Below are positions 50,329-58,052 of a stretch of 64,000 nucleotides of DNA, one piece after another. Every line of letters starts with the position of its first letter. The first letter of the stretch is position 1. The DNA comes from IDS-8 sp040902105 (GTDB lineage Bacteria; Pseudomonadota; Gammaproteobacteria; Steroidobacterales; Woeseiaceae), in assembly GCA_040902105.1 (NCBI GenBank), contig JBBDXW010000033.1:71802-135801 (forward strand), given 5' to 3'. The notes beneath the pieces were generated by a model. The model did not search any database. It was not told the origin of the DNA and saw only the letters and a list, made by a program, of their open reading frames with translations. Position numbers and translations under genes: made by a program.

Positions 50329-51720
50329 TTACGCTTGCCGCTGGCTGTCGTCGTACATTCGGGTCAGGAAATTGCGGATGGCGGGTACCGCTTCCGCTTC
50401 TGTCATCAGTTTCTGCTGCTCGAGAATTTTTGCCATGTCCGCGATCGAGCGCCGGCCGTCGATGAGCGACATGATGTACGAATAGATCTGCGTGGATAAC
50501 GCCTGGGTTCTGAACGACCGGGTGAGCGGCACGGGTTCACTGCCGGTCACGATCCAGTCGGGCAAAGCCCGGTGCCTCGGCGACGGCAACGCGTCACTTG
50601 CTTTCACGGCGGCGAAAGTAAAAACCGTTTCCCGGCGCCCGTGACGGCTTGCCGGCGAGCACATGTAAGGAATCGTTTCCTCCCTGACGTACGGCGCCGC
50701 AAACCCTGATTGCTGTACGATTGAAATCGTCTCTTCAGGACCGTAACGTCGAGCGCGCTCTGCATGCTCGAAAGCCAACGAGCCGAAATTTACCCAACGG
50801 CCGCCGATTTTCAGCAGCCGGTTGATCCGTAATGCCAAAGGCTGCAGATCTTCAGACACGATGTCGATGAGCCACGGTGTTACGACCGTATCGAAGCCGC
50901 CCGGCCGGAATGGCGCACGCAGAACGTCACCCAGTACGAAGTAAAAGTTGTCTCCGAGCGACGCGGGCGCGGCAAGTTTTCGCAGGACCGCAAAGTCATC
51001 GATTGATTTTGGCGCGATCGGGAATTCGTGGAGTTCAAGCGGCTCGCCTTGCGTCACCGCTTTCGCGATCAGCAGCAACAGCGGGTTGAAGTCCAATGCG
51101 ACCGTCAGATCGGCGTTGCAGGTCGTGTGCACGTCGTACGCCAGCCGGCCGGCCCCCGCGCCGAGTACCAGCGTGTTGCCCAATTCCTCGCCGCGGTCGC
51201 CGCGCGCATTCAATGCTCCGCGTATCTCGATTAGCGAGGCCTCGTTCTCAGCCTCGCCCCAGGCCCAGTCGCGGTGCGCGTTGGCATAGTACGTGTTCAG
51301 CCCCTGGTCCCGCGGCAGCCGCGTGCGCAACGCCAGGTGCGACTCGTAACTTGCCTGCATCGACTGGACGTCGATCGGCGTGAGCAAGCGTTGCAGTGCT
51401 TTTCGATGGCCGACGCTGGCTTGCAGTTGCAGTTCGAGACGTTTTCTCGTCTGCGGCAGCAGGTCCCCGGCGTCCAGTTCGGATTTCAGTTGCTGTGCGT
51501 CGTGCGCAAGTCGTTGCAGCTCGAAATGCAGGCGATTGCGCCATTCACTCAAAGATGCGCCGGGATCGGCGAAGAGCCACGGAATGCCGCCAACGGAGGG
51601 GAACCCGGTCTTGCAGCCATCGCAGCGCCAGGAGTCACTTTTCCGAGTCAGCGGGGCCTTGTCACAGCGTGGACAGGCCAACAGGTCCGACAAGCGGCTC
51701 ACATCGGGAGTAACGGGCAT
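50329..51720 (-). CDS. Trm112-like zinc ribbon + N2227-type methyltransferase
   Basis: 463 residues. The N-terminus is a Trm112/zinc-ribbon domain (LLACPRCD, Cys16 and Cys19; WRCDGCKTGFPSVGGIPWLF, Cys33 and Cys36). A helical linker leads to a methyltransferase core that resembles the carnosine N-methyltransferase (N2227) group: NTLVLGAGAGRLAYDVH, VALDFNPLLLLIAKAV, GFDTVVTPWLIDIV and INRLLKIGGRWVNFGSL. The last 60 residues (IYSYIMSLIDGRRSIADMAKIL) look like a PqqD-type helical domain. The substrate is unknown. PqqD-like domains often present peptides, which hints at a peptide or protein substrate. Confidence 0.78.
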   Translation of the reverse strand: MPVTPDVSRLSDLLACPRCDKAPLTRKSDSWRCDGCKTGFPSVGGIPWLFADPGASLSEWRNRLHFELQRLAHDAQQLKSELDAGDLLPQTRKRLELQLQASVGHRKALQRLLTPIDVQSMQASYESHLALRTRLPRDQGLNTYYANAHRDWAWGEAENEASLIEIRGALNARGDRGEELGNTLVLGAGAGRLAYDVHTTCNADLTVALDFNPLLLLIAKAVTQGEPLELHEFPIAPKSIDDFAVLRKLAAPASLGDNFYFVLGDVLRAPFRPGGFDTVVTPWLIDIVSEDLQPLALRINRLLKIGGRWVNFGSLAFEHAERARRYGPEETISIVQQSGFAAPYVREETIPYMCSPASRHGRRETVFTFAAVKASDALPSPRHRALPDWIVTGSEPVPLTRSFRTQALSTQIYSYIMSLIDGRRSIADMAKILEQQKLMTEAEAVPAIRNFLTRMYDDSQRQA

Positions 51721-51782
51721 CGCAAAAATCCGGGCCGAGACCAGCGCGCATTATGGGTTGTTGCACCCGGGATCAAAAGAAG

Positions 51783-51799
51783 CGCCCGCGAAGCGGGCG
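51783..51799 (-). terminator. Small hairpin after the DUF1501-like gene
   Basis: CGCCCGC-TTC-GCGGGCG on the minus strand, followed by CTTCTTTTG. It may be a weak terminator for the leftward DUF1501-like gene or a degenerate REP unit. Confidence 0.4.
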
Positions 51800-51837
51800 A
51801 TCGAGGCCGTTAAGGGATCCGGCCGGGCGATTCCCGA

Positions 51838-53463
51838 TTACGAGGGATTCAAGGGTCCTATGGTGCCGGTGACGATGTTGTTGAACGCCGTCAGGCTGTC
51901 GCGCAGGGTGGTATCGCCAAGGCCGTGATTGGGCAGCACGTTGGCGAAAAGCCCTTCCTCACCGTGCAGCGCCATGTAATTGAGCACCACGGCGTTGACG
52001 AGCAGGTTCACGTTATTGGCCGCGGGCGTCGCAGTACGTTGCACGGCTGCGCTCGCATCCATGTAACCGATCTGCTGGTGCCGCGCCTGCTGCTCCGGTG
52101 TCCCGCCCCTGAGAACCGCGCGACCCCCGGGGTTGTACACCATGAAGAAAGAGGCCGCGGTTGACGAGTTGTCGCTGTCCCACTCGCATTTGCCGCGCCC
52201 TTCGGGCGAGTTATCGATGGCGCCGTTTGACGACAACGAGCCGTCGCTGAAGACATACAGCATCAGCGGTACGCCTATGCGCGCCGCGTATTCGATGCAG
52301 GCGCCCATACAACGTCCGGCGCGCTCATCCTTGACTTCGCCTTCGCGGCGCATACCGCCATGATAATCGTAGCCGCCCATCTCGATGCAGGCGGCGCCCG
52401 CAAAGCCGTTGATGACCAGTTTCATGACCGATGCCGTTTTGCGGAATTCGCTGCCGTCGGTTCCGCCGTCATTGAATTCGGCGTCCGAGAAGATTCCGCT
52501 TGGGCCCACGATCATCGGATCGTCGGCCGGATCGAGCGGAATTGCGCCAAAGCGGTCAGCAATGTCCGCAGACTTGAGATAGCCGCAACGCACCAGGTCT
52601 TTAACTACGTCAGACGATGTGATCGACTGTCCCGTTTCGGCGATAGTCATTTTCCGGTCGCTGATGCGGTATATCGATTCCAATACGGCGGTTGCTTCCT
52701 CAGGTTCGAGAATGCCGACGAGGTCGCCCGTGTCGACCAGGCCGGTCACGTCACTTGGCCGATCGACCTTGGTTGGCCGCAGTTCGGGATTCATCATTGT
52801 GGCCGGAATCATTGAGTTGCCGCCGGAATCCGTGTTCTCGGTACCAGCCAAGGTCACTATTGAACCATCCGCGCCGGCTCCGGCAATACCGTAGAGCGGA
52901 TTATGCGGATTGTTGGCGGTATCGTTGTCGGAGCGTGCCGGAATAATGGCGCCGTTCAGATTCGCCGCCCGCGCGGGACTCATGCTCGCGAGCATGCCGC
53001 GGAGAAACGCGCTATCCGAATGAAATGCGAGTCCGAAATCGGTGTTCGCAAACGGCAGGCCGCTGACCGGATCGTTGAGACCAGGCACCATGTCGCCCGG
53101 CAGGCCGAGGGTCTCGTAACCCGCGGTGCTCAGGAAATCGAGTTGCCCGCCTTCCTTGCCGACCAGAACGTTCGAACCGGCGATGTTGGCGCCGCCCGCG
53201 AGGTCGAAGCATATGAACGGAATCTTGCCGGCGCCGACGGTGGCGATGTTGCAGGGGTTCGAGAGCAGCGGCGTAAGGTCTCCGGACAATGCGGCGAACG
53301 CCTGGCGCGGATTCGAGAACAGGCTCATGACGCCGCCGCCCAGGGCAAACGCGGATCCCGTCAGGAAGCCCTGCGCTACAAATTCCCGACGAGTCACCGG
53401 TCGCCGATGGTCTGCATGACGTTGCGGCGCATCGGGATTCCGCATGTTACGTTTCCTGGCCAT
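51838..53463 (-). CDS. DUF1501-like Tat-exported protein
   Basis: 541 residues from ATG 53463. A twin-arginine signal (RPVTRREFVAQGFLTGSAFALGGG; Arg25, Arg26) directs folded export. The body has KIPFICFDLAGGANIAGSN, a DFGLAFHSDSAFLRGM segment and the DUF1501-like tail GGYDYHGGMRREGEVKDERAGRC followed by PLMLYVFSDGS, similar to the sulfatase-fold histidines of that family. DUF1501 proteins are usually paired with large cytochrome or helical partners, as here. Catalytic role unknown. It is 43 bases downstream of the LamG/c-haem gene, probably one operon. Confidence 0.7.
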   Translation of the reverse strand: MARKRNMRNPDAPQRHADHRRPVTRREFVAQGFLTGSAFALGGGVMSLFSNPRQAFAALSGDLTPLLSNPCNIATVGAGKIPFICFDLAGGANIAGSNVLVGKEGGQLDFLSTAGYETLGLPGDMVPGLNDPVSGLPFANTDFGLAFHSDSAFLRGMLASMSPARAANLNGAIIPARSDNDTANNPHNPLYGIAGAGADGSIVTLAGTENTDSGGNSMIPATMMNPELRPTKVDRPSDVTGLVDTGDLVGILEPEEATAVLESIYRISDRKMTIAETGQSITSSDVVKDLVRCGYLKSADIADRFGAIPLDPADDPMIVGPSGIFSDAEFNDGGTDGSEFRKTASVMKLVINGFAGAACIEMGGYDYHGGMRREGEVKDERAGRCMGACIEYAARIGVPLMLYVFSDGSLSSNGAIDNSPEGRGKCEWDSDNSSTAASFFMVYNPGGRAVLRGGTPEQQARHQQIGYMDASAAVQRTATPAANNVNLLVNAVVLNYMALHGEEGLFANVLPNHGLGDTTLRDSLTAFNNIVTGTIGPLNPS

Positions 53464-53506
53464 ATCTTGTGCCTCGTATCCTTGGCGTTCTCGCCGATTC
53501 AAATTG

Positions 53507-56038
53507 TTACTGGACAAGCGTGACGGCACTGCCGAGAACGGCCGCGCAGAGACCCTTGGCGACGGATCTCGTATCCGCGCCGCTGCCGACCAGACGATCG
53601 ACGAGGTTCGCAGGGCGGGTCCCGTCCGTCAGCACGTACCCGAGCTCTTGCTCCAGGTCCACGTAGTCGGGTTGAGTCTGTATCCCGATGCCCATCATGT
53701 TGTCGATCAGCGGCTGAATCACGAGGTCGCGATTCGCTCCCCCATAGGCCGTTGCCGAATCCTGATCGAAATCGAATCCCGGAAAGTACGCAGTGGACAG
53801 ATTCGGATCTTCAACCAGTGCGTCGCAGTATTCGATCGCGAGCTGTGCGATCGCGACCTGGTGCGACGCGAGGAAGGCCTCCGGGCTTTCGATCGTCGGC
53901 AAGGACTGCCGAAGGTTCTGGTAAGTCATATCGACGTCGATCTGCTCGGGATCGACCGTCGTGACCGCCGCCATCGTGGCGTTGATCTCGTCGAAGGTGC
54001 GGATGCCGATACGCGGCGCCGCTACCGGTGAATCACTTTGTGTGATGACCAGCGGCGGATCGTCCGTGCGCACAAAGCTCTGCGAACCGAGCAGGTCGAA
54101 GGTCAGGAAGAACTCGTCATCCTGCGGACCTCGCTCGAGCGGCACCACGGCGCCGATATCCGCCAGTGGCTGGCCGAGCTCGCCGAATAGCGTGGCGCTG
54201 AGCGTCTGGTCCATGTTGGCGTACGCCTGGCCGACTTCGGCTTCGGCGCCGTTAATGCCGATGCGCAATCCCTGCAACGGGATTCCCTCGGGCTGTTGCG
54301 CAGAATCGAGCGTAAGGAAATGCGGCTGCGTGAACAGGTAGCCGTAACTGTCGTATTGCGCGACCTCGAACAGCATGTACGCGGTCGGGACATTGATGAT
54401 GTCCTCGATGCTGAACAGCAGGTAAAACTTCTCGCCGACGCCGACGTCGAAGTTCTGCACGATCTGCTCCGGCGCCAGGACGCGATTGTGAATCGCGACC
54501 AGGCGGAACGTACCTTGCCACAGCCCGTCGCCCGAAGCCTCGTTGCCCAGCACCACGGCAAACGTATCCTGCCAGTCGGCCAGTGAGCCGCCCGCCACCG
54601 GGTCTGCGCCAGTAACCAGGATGCCGTTGACGTATATCTTGCGGCCGTCAACCGGACTGTAGGTGGCGACGACATGCTGCAGCGATGCCTGCAGTATCTC
54701 GTCGGCGGACGGCGTCGACAGCGGCGGATCGCCGTTGAGATCGGTCTCCGTGCTGCGATGCCTGAAGTTGTAATCGTAAAGCGTCTGTTGCAGCGTAAAG
54801 TTGCGGGCGTCATCGCCTGCGGAGTAGCTTACGATGCGCGCCATTTCCTGCGTTACGTTGGCCGGCACCACCCACGCTTCGATGGAATACTCTCCGGTGG
54901 CGCGGATCAGGTCATGCAGCTTCTTGCTTGCCGCTGTCGATCCCTGCGCTTTGCCGTCGTTGATCGTGATTCCCCAGCCGCCGAACCATTCGTAGGCGCC
55001 GGACAAGGTCAGGTTGATCGCCGGTTCTACTCCGCTCGTATCGAACGCCGTCGCGCCCTGGCCCGTCTTGAATTCCCACAGCGCAATCTGCGAGTTCTCG
55101 TAGCGGTTGCCGCCGGATGCAACGGTTCCATCGACGATCCTGAGCGCCTTGCTGTTTACGAGCGATGCGTCGAGTTCGCTTATCGGCACCGTATCGGCAA
55201 ATGCCTGAATCGCCGCCTGCATTTCGGCCGCGGCCGCCGCGCAGTTGTCGTCCCAGCAGTTGTGGAATTCCGTGCCGAGCCTGATGACGAAGCGCGAATC
55301 CACCGGCACGTTGAGAGCCATTCTCGGTTTCGCCGCTTCATAGGCGACCGCAACGTCCGCTTCGGCAAAATAAGGCTGTTGCGACGTCGCCGCCTGCGAG
55401 GAGTGACATCCCGCGCAATATTCAGTGAGGATCGGTCCGTGCACCAGCGACGCAAAATTGGCTTGTGTCGCATTCGCGTAATTCTTGCTGGAGCCGGGTT
55501 CGGTCGATACCGGAGCTTCCAGGACGATCTGCCGGCCGCCGGTGGCCGCTGCGCCGGCCCAGCCTTCGATCCACGTCGTCATGATGTCGGCGCAGGCCTG
55601 GTTGTCGGTCAGCCAGCAGTTGTGCGCTTCGCCAACTCTCTGGACGAGCCGCGAATCGGAGGGCTGGGTCAGGTTGACTACGGTATTGGCCGCTTCATAG
55701 GCCAGGTTGATGTCGTCATGACGGGCGAACATCGGGGTCTGTCCCATCGCATCGGTGTGACAGCCACCGCAGCGGTTGGACGCCTGGATGTTGTCCCAGA
55801 CATTCAGTTTGAACGACTGAACGTCTTCGGTTGCGGGCGGCGGACCGGAATAGGTCGTCGGCGGCGTTACGCCTGTGACCGGATTATCCGTGGTCCCGGC
55901 GCCTCCGCCGCAGGCGGCCAGGCCGAGCGCCAGGAGCCCTGCGCAAACGGTCAGCCGGCGCGTTTCGACGCGAACGATTTCAGCCGGCTCGTCAAAAAAG
56001 CGGGCAAGCAGCATGGCAATTCCTGTTGCGTTGTTCAT
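53507..56038 (-). CDS. LamG-type lipoprotein with duplicated c-haem domains
   Basis: 843 residues from ATG 56038. A lipobox-like LGLAAC puts Cys43 at the likely lipid site. Two cytochrome-like modules follow, each with a CxxCH haem site and a later HNCW-C motif: CGGCH at 90-94 with EAHNCWLTDNQAC, and CAGCH at 208-212 with EFHNCWDDNC. Residues about 340-560 look like a LamG/concanavalin fold (YSIEAWVVPANVTQEMARIVSYS, GRKIYVNGILVTG). The C-terminal 280 residues are unassigned. It probably acts in electron transfer or binding at the outer membrane. Confidence 0.75.
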   Translation of the reverse strand: MNNATGIAMLLARFFDEPAEIVRVETRRLTVCAGLLALGLAACGGGAGTTDNPVTGVTPPTTYSGPPPATEDVQSFKLNVWDNIQASNRCGGCHTDAMGQTPMFARHDDINLAYEAANTVVNLTQPSDSRLVQRVGEAHNCWLTDNQACADIMTTWIEGWAGAAATGGRQIVLEAPVSTEPGSSKNYANATQANFASLVHGPILTEYCAGCHSSQAATSQQPYFAEADVAVAYEAAKPRMALNVPVDSRFVIRLGTEFHNCWDDNCAAAAAEMQAAIQAFADTVPISELDASLVNSKALRIVDGTVASGGNRYENSQIALWEFKTGQGATAFDTSGVEPAINLTLSGAYEWFGGWGITINDGKAQGSTAASKKLHDLIRATGEYSIEAWVVPANVTQEMARIVSYSAGDDARNFTLQQTLYDYNFRHRSTETDLNGDPPLSTPSADEILQASLQHVVATYSPVDGRKIYVNGILVTGADPVAGGSLADWQDTFAVVLGNEASGDGLWQGTFRLVAIHNRVLAPEQIVQNFDVGVGEKFYLLFSIEDIINVPTAYMLFEVAQYDSYGYLFTQPHFLTLDSAQQPEGIPLQGLRIGINGAEAEVGQAYANMDQTLSATLFGELGQPLADIGAVVPLERGPQDDEFFLTFDLLGSQSFVRTDDPPLVITQSDSPVAAPRIGIRTFDEINATMAAVTTVDPEQIDVDMTYQNLRQSLPTIESPEAFLASHQVAIAQLAIEYCDALVEDPNLSTAYFPGFDFDQDSATAYGGANRDLVIQPLIDNMMGIGIQTQPDYVDLEQELGYVLTDGTRPANLVDRLVGSGADTRSVAKGLCAAVLGSAVTLVQ

Positions 56039-56064
56039 TGTCCGTGTCTCTCTTCCGTGTCTCT

Positions 56065-57246
56065 CTACTGACCCATGCAGTAGACGGCAGCGTCTGCAAA
56101 CGTTTGCTTCATGAGGTAACCCGATGATGTGAACGACACGATCATCTGATCCACCTGGTCTCGATCGGCGGCATCTTCGGGCGGCCTCAGGCACACGGCC
56201 CGAAAGACTTTCTTGACCTGACAGCTTGCGAAAGCAGTGCTGTTCGCGAGTTCCTCGCCGAGCGACTTCGCGCCGTTGCCGCTGCCGGGCAAGCCGGAAT
56301 CCCAGCCCAGGAACCGGTTCTGTCCGGAGCGCCAGTAGTTATCCCAGCTGTCGTCCGGCGTTCTGAAGCCGAAAGGAAAATTAGCGTCGTTGTTGAAGTA
56401 CTTGGGCTGCACCTGTCCAGGCGTGTACTCGATGCTGCCGGTATCCGGATTGAAGTTGTAGTAGGCGAAAGCCTGCGCCATAGGATCCATGCCGGTGTGG
56501 CAGCCGATACAGTTGTTCAGGAACAGGCGGCTGTCGCCGCCCGGACTGCGGCTCACGTCCTGGCGAATGCGATCCGGCGGCAACTTGACGTCGTGAACCT
56601 GTTCCAGGTCGTTGCACATGTGGTTCAGCAGCGTGAAGCGGAACATTGCGCGATTGGTGCCGGCAATGAAAAACGCTTCGGCCGCGGCGCGCGTCGTCAT
56701 GACGCCCGCCGTGGCGCCCGGGGGTAATCCCGTCACCGACGACTGCGGCGTCTGCACCAGCCCGTTCATCATATCGACGCCCTGCTGTTCCATTTGCAGG
56801 TAATGGTCGTTGTTCGAGTTCGAATACGGAGGCAAGCCGAGACCGCCGTCGCCGACATAAAGAATGTCCGCCGACAGCAAGGTATTGAACGCTACGTTGT
56901 CGCGAATCATTCCGATGACGGTCGCGATGTAGTCGTTCAGCGGCACGAAGACGCTCTGGTCGCGGTTGGTCCAGGGCGCGGCGAAATTTTTCAGCGTGAC
57001 GTTATAGAAGTTCGGGTTATTCATCGCCATGGTCGCCGCGGCCTGCGGATTGTTCGACCCGATGGCGACTTCCATGTCGAATAGAACGTCTTCCGTGGGC
57101 GGCACACCGGCGAGACGGTCGTGAATCCGCTTTGCCTGCTCTCGCGGGCCTGCAGCGGCGATCGACACGAGCAGAGTGCTCAACAGAAAGGCTGCAAACA
57201 GTTGCAGCAAAATTCCGTTTTTATCCGGCCACGTCCTGTCTTTCAT
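56065..57246 (-). CDS. Exported c-haem protein
   Basis: 393 residues from ATG 57246 with a signal peptide (LLQLFAAFLLSTLLVSIAAA). One haem site, NNCIGCHTGMDP (Cys246, Cys249, His250). Many Asn/Tyr-rich segments and conserved-looking FRFTLLNHMCNDLEQ and FASCQVKKVFRAVCLRPP. The latter pattern resembles the C-terminal part of planctomycete-type cytochrome proteins (DUF1585/DUF1588 style). It is the first gene of the leftward run of three with the LamG/c-haem and DUF1501-like genes, 26 bases before the next. Confidence 0.72.
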   Translation of the reverse strand: MKDRTWPDKNGILLQLFAAFLLSTLLVSIAAAGPREQAKRIHDRLAGVPPTEDVLFDMEVAIGSNNPQAAATMAMNNPNFYNVTLKNFAAPWTNRDQSVFVPLNDYIATVIGMIRDNVAFNTLLSADILYVGDGGLGLPPYSNSNNDHYLQMEQQGVDMMNGLVQTPQSSVTGLPPGATAGVMTTRAAAEAFFIAGTNRAMFRFTLLNHMCNDLEQVHDVKLPPDRIRQDVSRSPGGDSRLFLNNCIGCHTGMDPMAQAFAYYNFNPDTGSIEYTPGQVQPKYFNNDANFPFGFRTPDDSWDNYWRSGQNRFLGWDSGLPGSGNGAKSLGEELANSTAFASCQVKKVFRAVCLRPPEDAADRDQVDQMIVSFTSSGYLMKQTFADAAVYCMGQ

Positions 57247-58052
57247 AACGTTCCTGCTCTTGACTGTAAGACTCAACAACGTGCTGGTTCGCCCTGACCT
57301 GGAAACCGCGAGCCCTGGCTTCGCTGAGTGATGAGCTGCACTTCCCGGTAATCCGTCGCTTTGTCGCTCGAAAGAAAAAGCGCTCGTAAACCTTAAAAAC
57401 TATGCACGAAGTTCACAAAAACATCCGTGAATGCACTCACACTCATCGGTACGCGAGCTGTTGTATTCGTGCTGCGGCGTGTGACGCATCCGTTCCGGAC
57501 GAGGTGAAGCAAGGGCTGTGCCAGCAACGGCACCGCTCGAAGACAATGGGATAAAATATAATAAAAACAACGAGTTGTGTGATCCCGCGAAGGAAACGAT
57601 GGTGCGTCAATATGTCAAGCACTTGTCGTTGCTTTCGCACGATGAAAGAGGCCGCGCAATCCAAGCCGCTGTTTGGCATGGCGCTTGCGCTGTCGCAGCC
57701 GACCGACAACTGTGTCCGTTGACGACAATATTGGCAGGGAAACAACAATCGCCCGCTTCGCGGGCTCCAACAGCTCGCTCGTCGAAGTGCCGGGTGCAGC
57801 GGCGACTGCGGTTCTTTTGTGATCGCGTTAACGGTACGCGGCGTGCTTCATCTCCACTATTGCACATAACCTGAATGCGCGAGCGGTACGCGCGCCGTTT
57901 TGTCACGTACGGCGCGTTTCCGAGTGGTCTGAAATTTGCATCCACTAGCAAGGGTAAGGGCGGGAGCAATTATCAATCCGCAGAACAGATGCTCGAAAGG
58001 GCGTGAATAAAAACGTCGGGAAAACGCATTCAAGTACCGGGGTAAAGAGATT
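57247..58052. other. Large divergent intergenic region
   Basis: About 800 bases between two outward-reading c-haem gene sets. It must hold both promoters. An A/T-rich patch with TATAAT lies at 57557-57562 but lacks a good -35. A single degenerate REP is present at 57747. Short reading frames in both directions have no family features. Its length suggests regulatory sites or an sRNA that I cannot resolve by eye. Confidence 0.45.
57747..57771. repeat. Degenerate single REP unit
   Basis: ATCGCCCGC-TTCG-CGGGCTCCAAC: the hairpin of the REP family with a changed loop and head, not paired. Confidence 0.6.

Noticed and set aside
57518..57874. 118-codon reading frame on the plus strand in the large gap
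   Set aside because: It runs through a degenerate REP and ends in a low-quality sequence without motifs.
57950..58050. Cyclic-di-GMP riboswitch before the HzsA-related gene
   Set aside because: A GAAAGGGCGTG patch is present but the conserved GEMM core and tetraloop receptor are not.
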